From assembly GCA_902780235.1 (NCBI GenBank), contig CACZEL010000020.1:1-34427 (forward strand): a DNA stretch of 34,427 nt. Reading direction: 5' to 3'. Source of the DNA: an uncultured Bacteroidales bacterium (GTDB lineage: Bacteria > Bacteroidota > Bacteroidia > Bacteroidales > Paludibacteraceae). Positions within the stretch are counted from its first letter, which is position 1. Each line of letters opens with the position of its first letter. The translations under genes and the position numbers were made by a program. Shown here piece after piece: positions 1-8,670 of this stretch. Under the pieces are notes generated by a model, which saw only the letters and a list, made by a program, of their open reading frames with translations, was not told the origin of the DNA and did not search any database.

Positions 1-36
1 CTGCCTAAGTACCGCGAACTGATGTTCATTCATTAA
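1..36 (+). CDS. 3' end of an unidentified upstream gene (partial)
   Basis: The first frame reads LPKYRELMFIH followed by a TAA at 34-36, just before the aminotransferase start. The short tail has the composition of a normal protein end and the stop sits 13 bases before the next start, matching the tight packing downstream. Eleven residues are too few to name a family, and the frame could be open by chance. Confidence 0.4.
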   Translation: MPKYRELMFIH

Positions 37-37
37 A

Positions 38-52
38 TTGAAATCTGAAATG
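38..52. repeat. Heptamer pair at the first aminotransferase start
   Basis: TTGAAAT and CTGAAAT followed by G; the final bases supply the ATG at 50. The same unit and same junction occur at 17408-17415. Confidence 0.55.
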
Positions 53-1210
53 CAGATCGCTCATAGAATACAACAGATATCGGTTTCTCAGAGCTTGGCG
101 ATGGCCGCTCGCTGTCGGGCGTTGCAGGAACAGGGAGTGGATGTAATCAATATGTCTCTTGGTGAACCCGACCAACCCACACCTTTGTTCATCCAAAAGG
201 CAGCTCAGCAAGCTATTGCGGATAACTGGTCTCATTATGGTCCTGTACCGGGAATTTCTTCCTTACGTCAGGCGATCGCCAAGCATCAAAATGCTTTTGA
301 TGGCAATGCGATAACATGGCAAGCGGAGGATGTGATCGTTTCTGTGGGCGCAAAAGCGGCTATCTTCAATGCTATCCAAACGATAATTAATGAAGGAGAT
401 GAGGTAATTATTCCAACTCCGAGTTGGGTGAGTTATGGGGAGATGGTTAAATTAGCAGGTGGAAAGGTGATAAGTATTCCTACTACTGCTCAAGAAAACT
501 ACTGTTTGACAGCAGCACAGTTACGAGATGCCATTACTTCCCATACACGTCTCATTATTCTTTGTTCTCCCAATAACCCGACAGGCACTATCTATTCGGA
601 CTCACGTATGGATGAGATAGTTGCTGTGTTGCGGGAGTATCCGGAGATATCGATTCTGTCAGATGAGATATATAACGGCTTGACGTACGGCACGACGGCA
701 CGTAGTTGGGCATATTATACGGATTTGGCGGAACGTCTTATTGTTGTGAATGGTGTCAGTAAAACCTATGCGATGACAGGCTATCGAATCGGGTGGATGA
801 TGTGCAAGAATACCTCATTTATTGCTGCATGTACCCGATTGCAGAGCCAGCAGTTTACATGCGCGACGATGATAGCTCAAAAAGCGGCAGAAGCAGCCTT
901 GACAGCAGATCAAGAAAGCGTATCGTATTTGCGAGCGGAATTTCAAGAAAGACGAGATCTTATTTGTCGCTTGGCACGCGAAGTGAAAGGATGGCTTTTT
1001 GTAGAGCCACACGGTGCTTTTTATCTTTTCCCGGATGTGAGCGCGATCGCTAATGGAGACGAGGTGGCCGAAATGTTACTGGAGAAGGCGCATGTGGCCG
1101 TTGTTTCCGGTTCTGCTTTTGGTGATCCATCGTGTATCCGTCTGTCCTTTGCTATTGGAAACGAAGCTATTATCGAAGCTATGCACCGTATTAAGACAGC
1201 ATTGGCATAA
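50..1210 (+). CDS. Class I PLP-dependent aminotransferase (aspartate aminotransferase type)
   Basis: Fold-type I aminotransferase of 386 residues, probably transferring the amino group between aspartate or a related amino acid and 2-oxoglutarate in the cytoplasm. Visible signatures in order are NMSLGEPDQPTP near the N-terminus, SPNNPTG near residue 174, SDEIY near 204, and SKTYAMTGYRIGW, whose lysine (about residue 238) is the expected Schiff-base residue for pyridoxal phosphate. I chose the ATG at 50; a TTG at 38 is in frame but lies in a heptameric repeat. The stop overlaps the pyrG start by one base (TAATG), so the two are probably cotranscribed and translationally coupled. Exact substrate is not decidable from sequence; AspC-like is most likely, another Ib aminotransferase is possible. 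Confidence 0.9.
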   Translation: MQIAHRIQQISVSQSLAMAARCRALQEQGVDVINMSLGEPDQPTPLFIQKAAQQAIADNWSHYGPVPGISSLRQAIAKHQNAFDGNAITWQAEDVIVSVGAKAAIFNAIQTIINEGDEVIIPTPSWVSYGEMVKLAGGKVISIPTTAQENYCLTAAQLRDAITSHTRLIILCSPNNPTGTIYSDSRMDEIVAVLREYPEISILSDEIYNGLTYGTTARSWAYYTDLAERLIVVNGVSKTYAMTGYRIGWMMCKNTSFIAACTRLQSQQFTCATMIAQKAAEAALTADQESVSYLRAEFQERRDLICRLAREVKGWLFVEPHGAFYLFPDVSAIANGDEVAEMLLEKAHVAVVSGSAFGDPSCIRLSFAIGNEAIIEAMHRIKTALA

Positions 1211-2805
1211 TGGAAACAAAGTATATTTTTATCACTGGAGGAGTTGCTTCTTCGTTAGGAAAGGGTATCATCTCGGCATCCTTGGGCAAGTTACTCCAAG
1301 CGCGTGGCTATCGGATAACGATTCAGAAGTTCGATCCTTATATCAATATCGACCCCGGTACGCTGAATCCGTACGAGCACGGCGAGTGTTACGTGACGGC
1401 AGATGGTATGGAGACCGATCTTGATTTGGGTCATTATGAGCGTTTCACGGGTATAGAGACCACGCGTGACAACAGTGTGACCACCGGACGTATCTATCTG
1501 AGTGTGATAGAGAAAGAGCGTCGTGGAGACTATCTGGGCAAGACGATACAGGTCGTACCGCATATTACGGACGAGATCAAACGACGTATTCTGCTAAATG
1601 CTTCCAAACAACCGTTTGACTTCGTCATTACGGAAATAGGCGGTACGATAGGCGATATCGAAAGTCAGCCTTTCTTGGAAGCTATCCGTCAGTTACGATG
1701 GGAACTTGGTCCGCAACGGGCGCTTAATGTGCACCTTACCTACGTGCCGTACTTGGCAGCTGCAGATGAGTTGAAGACCAAACCAACACAGACCAGCGTC
1801 AAGCAGTTACAGGGCTTGGGTATTCAGCCCGAGGTACTTATTTTGCGTACAGAGCATCATCTGGGCGATGAGTTGAGAACCAAAGTGGCGCATTTCTGCA
1901 ATGTAGCCACAGAGGCCGTGATTCAGAGTCAGGATCTGCCGAGTATTTATGAAGTGCCGATCAATATGTATGAGCATCATTTGGACGAGGTTATTTTGCA
2001 TAAGATGGGCATCAAACGGCCGGCAAAGCCTGATTTGAAATCATGGTTGGACTTCTTGGATTGCCGCAAACGTGCAGAGGAAATACTCCATATAGGTCTG
2101 GTGGGTAAATACGACCTGCAAGATGCATACAAGAGTATTCGTGAGAGTCTTGCACACGCGGGTACGTACAGAGGTTATAAGGTGCAGATCCATTTTATCA
2201 ACAGTGAGTTTATCACGCGCGAGAACGTATCCAAACAACTTGCCGGCATGGCAGGTATCGTCATCTGTCCGGGTTTCGGACAACGAGGTATAGAGGGTAA
2301 AATCCTAGCTGCAGAATATACTCGCACGCACGATATACCTACATTTGGTATTTGTTTGGGCTTCCAGATGATGGTGATCGAATTCGCCCGTAATGTGTTG
2401 GGCTACCACGATGCCAACAGTAGTGAGATGGACGAGTCGACCCCGCATAATGTCATTGACATGATGGCGGAACAGAAGCATGTCACACAGAAAGGTGGAA
2501 CGATGCGTTTGGGCGCCTATGCGTGTTCGCTGGTAAAAGACAGCCGCACGGTCAAGGCGTATCGCGGTAAAATGCTGATTAAAGAACGACATCGTCATCG
2601 TTATGAATTTAATAATAACTATAAGGATGAGTTTGAACGTTACGGAATGAAATGTGCAGGCATCAATCCCGATTCACAATTAGTGGAAATCATGGAGATT
2701 CCTTCATTACGGTGGTATATCGGGACACAATTTCATCCTGAATATAGTTCGACGGTCTTGCATCCGCATCCTTTATTCTTGGATTTTATAGCAGCATGTA
2801 TATGA
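1210..2805 (+). CDS. pyrG: CTP synthase
   Basis: CTP synthase, 531 residues, close to the family length. It converts UTP, ATP and glutamine to CTP, the last step of pyrimidine nucleotide synthesis. The N-terminal synthetase domain begins with FITGGVASSLGKGI, a P-loop-like ATP site. The C-terminal class I glutaminase domain carries CPGFGQRGIEGK (oxyanion region), the nucleophile in FGICLGFQ, and the catalytic His-Glu in QFHPEY. All key residues are present. It overlaps the aminotransferase stop by one base and the dapF start by four bases (ATGA), so the cluster reads as one operon. Confidence 0.97.
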   Translation: METKYIFITGGVASSLGKGIISASLGKLLQARGYRITIQKFDPYINIDPGTLNPYEHGECYVTADGMETDLDLGHYERFTGIETTRDNSVTTGRIYLSVIEKERRGDYLGKTIQVVPHITDEIKRRILLNASKQPFDFVITEIGGTIGDIESQPFLEAIRQLRWELGPQRALNVHLTYVPYLAAADELKTKPTQTSVKQLQGLGIQPEVLILRTEHHLGDELRTKVAHFCNVATEAVIQSQDLPSIYEVPINMYEHHLDEVILHKMGIKRPAKPDLKSWLDFLDCRKRAEEILHIGLVGKYDLQDAYKSIRESLAHAGTYRGYKVQIHFINSEFITRENVSKQLAGMAGIVICPGFGQRGIEGKILAAEYTRTHDIPTFGICLGFQMMVIEFARNVLGYHDANSSEMDESTPHNVIDMMAEQKHVTQKGGTMRLGAYACSLVKDSRTVKAYRGKMLIKERHRHRYEFNNNYKDEFERYGMKCAGINPDSQLVEIMEIPSLRWYIGTQFHPEYSSTVLHPHPLFLDFIAACI

Positions 2806-3578
2806 ACCTCCCTTTCATTAAAATGCACGGGCTGGGAAACGATTATATCTTTATCGATTGTTTCCCGAAGACCACAGCCGAATATATCGCCAAGGCGGAT
2901 TTAGCCGCTTTGGCATGTCGTGTCTCGGATCGCCATTTCGGAATCGGTTCGGACGGCTTGGTACTGATCCTGCCGGACCGACATGTCGATGCCCGGATGC
3001 GGATCTTCAATGCCGACGGTTCGGAGGCGGAGATGTGTGGCAATGCGATTCGGTGCGTAGCTAAATACCTGTACGAGAGCGGTTTATGTACGCATGTGCA
3101 GATGGATATCGCTACTTTAGCCGGACTCCGTTCCTTGCGTCTGCAAGTGGTTAATGACCAAGTGCATCAGGTGACGGTCAATATGGGTGTACCTCAGATC
3201 AAGCCGGCTACCATGCCCGGCAGTATGGATCCGATCGGTTATACGGCCGTCAATATGGGAAACCCGCATGCCGTCTTCTTCCGCGACTCGATCCCGCATA
3301 TGCCTACTGACACCAATGTCGAGTTTGTGCATGTGCGTAATAAGCACGAACTGGACGTGCGTGTGATTGAACGCGGTTCGGGTGAGACGCTCGCCTGCGG
3401 AACGGGCGCGTGCGCTTCGGCGGTAGCTGCTATCAATCATGGCTTGACCGAACGAGAGGTGACCGTTCATCTGCCCGGAGGCGACCTGTTGATCCTATGG
3501 AAAGATAAGACATCTCCGGTTCTCATGACCGGTCCTGCTACCGAAGTATTTAGGGGCGAAGTGAAAGTTGAAATGTGA
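2802..3578 (+). CDS. dapF: Diaminopimelate epimerase
   Basis: Interconverts LL- and meso-diaminopimelate, giving the meso form used in peptidoglycan cross-links and lysine synthesis. The 258-residue protein starts with the family-typical IKMHGLGNDYIFID. The two catalytic cysteines are visible in EMCGNAIRC (about residue 79) and in ETLACGTGACAS near the C-terminal third. Two ATGs are available, 2796 and 2802; I prefer 2802 because it makes an ATGA overlap with the pyrG stop. The last codons and the stop (3576-3578) are inside a heptameric repeat array that continues to the dapL start. Its partner DapL follows directly, so the pair forms the diaminopimelate branch. Confidence 0.96.
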   Translation: MNLPFIKMHGLGNDYIFIDCFPKTTAEYIAKADLAALACRVSDRHFGIGSDGLVLILPDRHVDARMRIFNADGSEAEMCGNAIRCVAKYLYESGLCTHVQMDIATLAGLRSLRLQVVNDQVHQVTVNMGVPQIKPATMPGSMDPIGYTAVNMGNPHAVFFRDSIPHMPTDTNVEFVHVRNKHELDVRVIERGSGETLACGTGACASAVAAINHGLTEREVTVHLPGGDLLILWKDKTSPVLMTGPATEVFRGEVKVEM

Positions 3579-3593
3579 AAGGTGAAAGGTATG
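3561..3593. repeat. Heptameric array across the dapF stop and dapL start
   Basis: Four units of the form GTGAAAG (one TTGAAAT) at 3561-3588. The dapF stop TGA lies in unit three and an alternative GTG start in unit four. Confidence 0.8.
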
Positions 3594-4754
3594 CAAGTTA
3601 ATACGCATTTACAACAACTGAAAGGCAATTATCTCTTCACTGAGATAGCGAATCGCACGCAAGCCTATCAGCAGGCGCATCCCGAAGCAAACGTCTTACG
3701 CTTGGGAATAGGCGATGTGACGCTACCTTTGCCGCCTGTCATCATCGATGCGATGCATCGTGCCGTGGAGGATCTGGCGCATGCGGAGACCTTCCGCGGC
3801 TATGGTCCCGAACAGGGCTATCACTGGCTACGACAAGCGATCATCGACAATGACTATACGCCTCGTGGTATCAACCTCACACCCGAAGAGGTCTTCATCA
3901 GTGACGGCGCCGGTAGTGACTTGGGAAACCTCAGTGAGCTGTTTGATGCAGCCAATAGTGTCGCGATCTTAGAGCCTTCTTATCCCGCTTATGTGGATAC
4001 GAACCGCATGGCAGGAAGAGAGATCATCTGGCTGCCCTGTTTGGAGGAGCATAATTTCTATCCCGATCTGCCTAAGCAAAAAGCGGATATCATCTATCTC
4101 TGTTTTCCCAATAACCCGACGGGTACGGTGCTGACGCGCGACGAATTGGCGCGTTGGATCGAATATGCCCGTACGAACCATAGCATCATCCTCATTGATG
4201 CCGCGTATGAAGCCTTTATTGAAGATCCGAATATACCGCATTCTATCTATGAGATAGATGGCGCGCAAGAGGTGGCTATCGAGATTCGCAGTTTCAGTAA
4301 GACGGCAGGTTTTACGGCGGTGCGTTGCGGTTATACCGTCGTGCCGAAAGCAACAGGATTGCAGGCCATGTGGTCGCGTAGGCAATGTACCAAATTCAAC
4401 GGCGCATCCTATATCTCCCAACGGGCTGCATTGGCTACTTATACGCCCGAAGGAAAAGCCGGTATACAAGCGAACTTGAACAGTTACAAGCAGACAGCTC
4501 GTATCTTATCGGCAGGCTTGTGTGCTTTGGGTTATACTGTCTATGGCGGCAAAAACGCACCCTATATATGGTGCAAGACACCTGATAAGATGGACTCATG
4601 GGCATTCTTCGATCGCTTGTTGAACCAATGCCAGATCGTCTGTACGCCCGGTGTCGGATTTGGGAATGCCGGACAAGGATTTGTGCGTTTTTCGGCCTTC
4701 TCTAATAGAAAAGATGTCGAAGAAGCACTAAAAAGAATGAAAACGCTTGCATAA
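3591..4754 (+). CDS. dapL: LL-diaminopimelate aminotransferase
   Basis: Makes LL-diaminopimelate from tetrahydrodipicolinate and glutamate in one step, bypassing the succinylase or acetylase routes. The 387-residue protein has YLFTEIANR at the start, RLGIGDVTLPLP, FRGYGPEQGY, CFPNNPTG, and SFSKTAGFTAVRCGYTVVP with the PLP lysine. The SFSKTAGFT..R signature separates DapL from generic aspartate aminotransferases. The start is the ATG at 3591; an in-frame GTG at 3582 lies within a heptameric array. It sits 12 bases after dapF, its functional partner. Its last codons overlap the -33 element of the glmS promoter. Confidence 0.93.
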   Translation: MQVNTHLQQLKGNYLFTEIANRTQAYQQAHPEANVLRLGIGDVTLPLPPVIIDAMHRAVEDLAHAETFRGYGPEQGYHWLRQAIIDNDYTPRGINLTPEEVFISDGAGSDLGNLSELFDAANSVAILEPSYPAYVDTNRMAGREIIWLPCLEEHNFYPDLPKQKADIIYLCFPNNPTGTVLTRDELARWIEYARTNHSIILIDAAYEAFIEDPNIPHSIYEIDGAQEVAIEIRSFSKTAGFTAVRCGYTVVPKATGLQAMWSRRQCTKFNGASYISQRAALATYTPEGKAGIQANLNSYKQTARILSAGLCALGYTVYGGKNAPYIWCKTPDKMDSWAFFDRLLNQCQIVCTPGVGFGNAGQGFVRFSAFSNRKDVEEALKRMKTLA

Positions 4755-4777
4755 TTCAAAAAAATAGTGTAATTTTG
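4747..4777 (+). promoter_or_regulatory. glmS promoter (-33/-7)
   Basis: TTG at 4747-4749 and TAATTTTG at 4770-4777, 20 bases apart, match the Bacteroidota -33/-7 consensus. The -33 overlaps the last codons of dapL. The -7 box is the left part of the palindrome TTTTGCAGCGCAAAA (4773-4787). Confidence 0.85.
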
Positions 4778-4784
4778 CAGCGCA

Positions 4785-4849
4785 AAATCGTAAATCGTAA
4801 ATGACTAAATAAATCGTACATCGTACATTATTAAATCGTACATAATTTT
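4785..4849. repeat. Heptamer-rich glmS leader
   Basis: Two perfect AAATCGT units at 4785-4798, then interrupted units AAATCGT and ACATCGT up to the ATG. The whole leader is built of this word with occasional one- or four-base slips. Confidence 0.7.
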
Positions 4850-6718
4850 ATGTGTGGAATAGTAGGATATATAGGAAAACGCAAAGCGTATCCGATCTTG
4901 ATTAAGGGTCTTCATCGGCTCGAGTACCGTGGATACGACAGTGCCGGTGTCGCGCTCATCAACGAAGCGGGACAACTCAATGTCTATAAAGCCAAAGGTA
5001 AGGTCTCTGAACTCGAGGCTTTCTGCGCCGAGAAGGATACGAACGGCTGTATCGGCATCGCCCATACGCGTTGGGCTACGCATGGTGAACCCAATACGGT
5101 CAATGCCCATCCCCATTACTCGGAGTCGGAGCGCCTGGCGATCATCCATAACGGCATCATCGAGAACTATGCGGTTCTCAAAGCCGGACTCATGGAACAG
5201 GGATATACCTTCAAGTCCGATACGGACACGGAGGTGCTCGTGCAACTCGTTGAATATACGCAGGTTAACCGCCATGTCGATCTCAAGACCGCTGTGCAGT
5301 TGGCGCTCCAACAAGTGATCGGTGCTTATGCTATCGCGATCCTCGATAAGACCCATCCCGACACGCTCATCGCTGCCCGCAAGGGTTCGCCGCTTGTGGT
5401 GGGTATCGGAGAGGACGAGTATTTCTTGGCTTCCGACGCGACACCTATCGTCGAATATACGGATCAAGTCATTTACATCGAAGACGAAGAAGTAGTCGTG
5501 TTAAGTACAAAGGACAAGGTACAAGGTACAAAGGAAGAAGGAATTGAGATAACGACGATCAATAACGTCACCAAGACCCCGGAGATCAAGCGTCTCGAGC
5601 TCTCGCTGAGTCAACTCGAGAAAGGCGGCTATCCGCATTTCATGCTCAAGGAGATCTTCGAGCAGCCGCGTACCCTGACCGACTCCATGCGCGGTCGTGT
5701 CAACGTGCGGCAGGATAATATTGCCCTCTCCGGATTCATTGATAACAAGGATCGTTTCCTCAACGCCAAACGTATCATCATCACGGCGTGCGGTACTTCG
5801 TGGCATGCCGGCCTCATCGCGATGTACGCCATCGAGGAGTTTGCGCAGATTCCGGTTGAGGTGGAGTACTCGTCCGAGTTCCGCTATCGCAAACCGGTCA
5901 TCAACAAAGACGATGTCGTCATCGCAATCTCTCAATCCGGTGAGACGGCGGATACCTTGGCAGCTATCCAACTGGCGAAATCCAAAGGTGCGTTCATCTT
6001 CTCGATTTGTAACGTAGTTGGTGCATCTATCCCGCGTGTCTCGGACAGCGGCTGTTACACCCACGTAGGACCCGAGATTGGTGTGGCGTCCACCAAAGCC
6101 TTCACGGCGCAGGTCGTTGCCCTCACGATGCTCGCCCTTTGTATCGGAAAAGAGAAGGGTACGATGACCGAAGAGCAGTACCTGCGCATTGTGCGTGAGT
6201 TAGGTCAGATACCCGATAAGATCGAACGCGTATTGGGTCAGAACAAGCGGATCTCCGATTTTGCCAAGACCTTTACCTACGCGCAGAACTTTATATACCT
6301 TGGCCGCGGATATAATTTCCCGGTAGCGATGGAAGGAGCGCTCAAACTCAAAGAGATCTCTTATATCCATGCCGAAGGCTATCCGGCTGCCGAGATGAAG
6401 CACGGACCGATCGCCCTTATCTCGCAGGAGATGCCTGTTGTGGTCGTTGCTCCGCATTGCGGTACGTATGAGAAAGTGGTAAGTAACATCCAGGAGATCA
6501 AGGCCCGTAAGGGTAGGGTGATCGCCGTTGTTACCGAAGGTGACGAACTGGTCAGCAAGATCGCCGACTATATCATCGAAGTGCCGGAAACCGAGGAGTG
6601 CCTCACGCCGCTTCTTACCGTCATCCCACTTCAGTTGTTGGCCTACCATATCGCCGTTGTCAAAGGCTGCGATGTCGATCAACCCCGTAACTTAGCTAAA
6701 TCAGTAACAGTAGAATAA
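4850..6718 (+). CDS. glmS: Glutamine--fructose-6-phosphate aminotransferase (isomerizing)
   Basis: Forms glucosamine-6-phosphate from fructose-6-phosphate and glutamine, the entry to amino-sugar, peptidoglycan and lipopolysaccharide synthesis. The 622-residue protein begins MCGIVGYIG, so Cys2 is the N-terminal nucleophile of the glutaminase domain. Further signatures are HTRWATHGEP, HNGIIENY, and two SIS sugar-isomerase domains with ACGTSWHAG, ISQSGETADT and KLKEISYIHAEGYPAAEMKHGP; it ends with DQPRNLAKSVTVE. Residues about 219-230 (STKDKVQGTKEE), in the linker after the glutaminase domain, come from an in-frame heptameric DNA array. It has its own promoter inside the end of dapL. I see no glmS ribozyme in the 70-base leader. 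Confidence 0.98.
   Translation: MCGIVGYIGKRKAYPILIKGLHRLEYRGYDSAGVALINEAGQLNVYKAKGKVSELEAFCAEKDTNGCIGIAHTRWATHGEPNTVNAHPHYSESERLAIIHNGIIENYAVLKAGLMEQGYTFKSDTDTEVLVQLVEYTQVNRHVDLKTAVQLALQQVIGAYAIAILDKTHPDTLIAARKGSPLVVGIGEDEYFLASDATPIVEYTDQVIYIEDEEVVVLSTKDKVQGTKEEGIEITTINNVTKTPEIKRLELSLSQLEKGGYPHFMLKEIFEQPRTLTDSMRGRVNVRQDNIALSGFIDNKDRFLNAKRIIITACGTSWHAGLIAMYAIEEFAQIPVEVEYSSEFRYRKPVINKDDVVIAISQSGETADTLAAIQLAKSKGAFIFSICNVVGASIPRVSDSGCYTHVGPEIGVASTKAFTAQVVALTMLALCIGKEKGTMTEEQYLRIVRELGQIPDKIERVLGQNKRISDFAKTFTYAQNFIYLGRGYNFPVAMEGALKLKEISYIHAEGYPAAEMKHGPIALISQEMPVVVVAPHCGTYEKVVSNIQEIKARKGRVIAVVTEGDELVSKIADYIIEVPETEECLTPLLTVIPLQLLAYHIAVVKGCDVDQPRNLAKSVTVE
5504..5538. repeat. In-frame heptameric array inside glmS
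   Basis: Five units around GGTACAA/AGGACAA. Bases 5519-5535 are identical to 17587-17603 in the glycosyltransferase gene. It encodes STKDKVQGTKEE. Confidence 0.8.
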
Positions 6719-6733
6719 GCGGATAGCATCCGC
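6719..6733. repeat. Small perfect hairpin between glmS and ddh
   Basis: GCGGAT and ATCCGC pair around AGC immediately after the glmS stop. No T run follows, so it is more likely an mRNA-stability or REP-like hairpin than a terminator. Confidence 0.5.
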
Positions 6734-6753
6734 ACGCAAATATACGTAGTATT

Positions 6754-7611
6754 ATGATAAAAGTAGCGATCCTTGGTTACGGCAATATTGGCCGTGCCGC
6801 CGAAGAAGCCATCAAAGCAGCGCCGGATATGGAGCTGGCAGGTATCTATCATCATAACGATTGTTTGGATTGCATCGACGCCGATGCCGTCCTGATCTGT
6901 ACGCCGACGCGCGAGGTGCAGAAATTCGCGACCGTGCTCGCTGCACGCGGAATATGTACCGTCGATAGTTTCGATATCCACGGACAGATTTGGTCGTTGC
7001 GTAGTGCCCTTGACCCGGTCTGCAAGACGAACCAAGCCGTCAGCATCATCTCCGCCGGTTGGGATCCGGGTTCAGACTCGATGGTGCGTGCTATCCTCAT
7101 GGCGCTGGCGCCGAAAGGATTGACCTACACCAATTTCGGTCCCGGTCGTTCGATGGGTCACACGGTTGCAGCAAAGGCTATCAAGGGCGTTAAGAATGCG
7201 CTCTCCATGACCATTCCTCTGGGTACGGGTATCCATCGTCGCATGGTTTATATCGAACTCGAAGAAGGCGCCGATTTCAAGACCGTGGAGGCTGCTATTC
7301 TTGCCGATGACTATTTCGCACACGATGAGACCCATGTCATTCCCGTCGAGAGCGTTGATGCCCTTAATAACGTGGCGCATGGGGTGAACCTCGTCCGTAA
7401 CGGCGTCTCGGGCGACACTCACAACCAGCGTTTTGAGTTCAATATGACGATCAATAATCCGGCTCTCACCGGTCAGGTGCTTGTCTCTTGCGCCCGTGCA
7501 GCTCTCCGTCTCAAAGAGCGCGGGGACTTCGGCGCGAAGACCATGATCGAACTCGCGCCGATTGATCTTCTCCCGGGTACAACCGAACAACTAGTAAAAG
7601 CATTGGTATGA
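6754..7611 (+). CDS. ddh: meso-Diaminopimelate D-dehydrogenase
   Basis: NADPH-dependent reductive amination of tetrahydrodipicolinate directly to meso-diaminopimelate. The 285-residue protein has a Rossmann nucleotide site at the N-terminus (VAILGYGNIGRAAEEAI), then CTPTREV, the typical SAGWDPGSDSMVR, and GPGRSMGHTVAAKAIKGVKNALSMTIP. This places it in the diaminopimelate dehydrogenase family; it is slightly shorter than the roughly 300-320 residues usual elsewhere. It is 35 bases after glmS, with a small perfect hairpin (6719-6733) between them. It overlaps the next gene by ATGA. It provides a second route to meso-diaminopimelate beside DapL/DapF. Confidence 0.94.
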   Translation: MIKVAILGYGNIGRAAEEAIKAAPDMELAGIYHHNDCLDCIDADAVLICTPTREVQKFATVLAARGICTVDSFDIHGQIWSLRSALDPVCKTNQAVSIISAGWDPGSDSMVRAILMALAPKGLTYTNFGPGRSMGHTVAAKAIKGVKNALSMTIPLGTGIHRRMVYIELEEGADFKTVEAAILADDYFAHDETHVIPVESVDALNNVAHGVNLVRNGVSGDTHNQRFEFNMTINNPALTGQVLVSCARAALRLKERGDFGAKTMIELAPIDLLPGTTEQLVKALV

Positions 7612-8669
7612 TACGAAGACTCTTAGCTCTTAGCTCTTTGCTCTTAGCTCTAAGCCTAGCGACGATGGCGGCACCGGAGGTGCAGAAGCATGTGCTCCAT
7701 TATCCGTCCATCGATCAACGTGGCGACTCGCTCACGCTCTCCGGCATGGTCACGATTCCAACTGATCGACCGGCGAAAGGCATCATCCTTATTCCACATT
7801 ATACCCTCCAGGCCGATAAGGAAGCGCCGTCGAACCAACTCATCTATGATGCCAAGTTTTACAAGGAGGATTTTGTCCTTTTGATGCCGGACTATATCGG
7901 ATATGGTATCACCCGAGACAGCGTACATCCGTATCTGGCGGGTGAACTGACGGCGCGGAACTGTATCGACATGGTGCTGGCGGCGCAGGCGATGTTGGAT
8001 ACCCTGCAACTCGGTCTTCCGCTCGATAGTATTTATATTGCCGGCTACTCGCAAGGCGGTTTTTCGGCACTCTGGACGCTTCGTGTGATTGAAGAGTCGT
8101 TTGCCGACCGGATTCATGTGAAAGGCTGTTTTGTTGGCGCAGGACCCTACGATGTGGCGGTCACCTACGATGAGACATTGACCAAAAAGAAAATCATGAT
8201 GCCGGCTCTCGTGCCGATGATGGTCATCGGTACCGATGTGGCGTACAACCTGCATCTCGATAGAAGCGAGATTCTTACGCCGGCGGCTGAGAAACTCTAT
8301 CAGCGCTATATCGCCAATAAAGACTATACCATCCTGCAGATCTATTTCAAGACCCCGAATCATAGCCTGCGTCATTGGCTTACAGATGCAGGCATGGATA
8401 AGACGCAGCCGGAGACACAACGTATGTACGAAGGTCTCAAGCGTTCAAGTATAGTAGGGGATTCTATTTGTCCGTCGTGGACTCCAAAGGCACCGCTGTA
8501 TGTCTTCCATTCCACGCAGGATGAAGTAGTCACGATCCGTTGTGCGGAGCATTTGCAAAGATGCTTCCCGACCCTGCCGAACATCACCTACGACTTCGGT
8601 AAGTACGGAAATCATATCCCCGCCTCACGCATTTTCCATAAACGCGTACGGGAGATGCTGAACGAATAG
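7608..8669 (+). CDS. Secreted alpha/beta hydrolase (lipase/esterase-like)
   Basis: A 353-residue exported serine hydrolase. The first 21 residues are a signal peptide with a leucine/alanine/serine core ending in TMAAPE, so it probably reaches the periplasm or outer membrane. The fold is shown by the oxyanion-side IILIPHY, DYIGYG, the nucleophile elbow GYSQGG (Ser near residue 148), an acid in STQDEV and a histidine in GNHIP. It resembles secretory lipase or peptidase S9-like families; the substrate is unknown. It overlaps ddh by four bases and ends one base from the convergent fbp stop. The signal-peptide core is encoded by five tandem heptamers (7620-7654). Confidence 0.8.
   Translation: MIRRLLALSSLLLALSLATMAAPEVQKHVLHYPSIDQRGDSLTLSGMVTIPTDRPAKGIILIPHYTLQADKEAPSNQLIYDAKFYKEDFVLLMPDYIGYGITRDSVHPYLAGELTARNCIDMVLAAQAMLDTLQLGLPLDSIYIAGYSQGGFSALWTLRVIEESFADRIHVKGCFVGAGPYDVAVTYDETLTKKKIMMPALVPMMVIGTDVAYNLHLDRSEILTPAAEKLYQRYIANKDYTILQIYFKTPNHSLRHWLTDAGMDKTQPETQRMYEGLKRSSIVGDSICPSWTPKAPLYVFHSTQDEVVTIRCAEHLQRCFPTLPNITYDFGKYGNHIPASRIFHKRVREMLNE
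7620..7654. repeat. Heptameric array encoding a signal-peptide core
   Basis: Five units with consensus CTCTTAG (variants CTCTTTG, CTCTAAG). Translated, they give the LLALSSLLLALSL hydrophobic core of the hydrolase signal peptide. Confidence 0.85.
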
Positions 8670-8670
8670 T

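Noticed and set aside
4778-4849. glmS ribozyme or riboswitch
   Set aside because: The leader is only about 70 bases, A+T-rich and made of AAATCGT-type words; no ribozyme core is seen and it is not expected in Bacteroidota.
7656-8420. A 254-codon frame antisense to the hydrolase
   Set aside because: Shadow of a gene with signal peptide and catalytic serine on the plus strand; composition is atypical.
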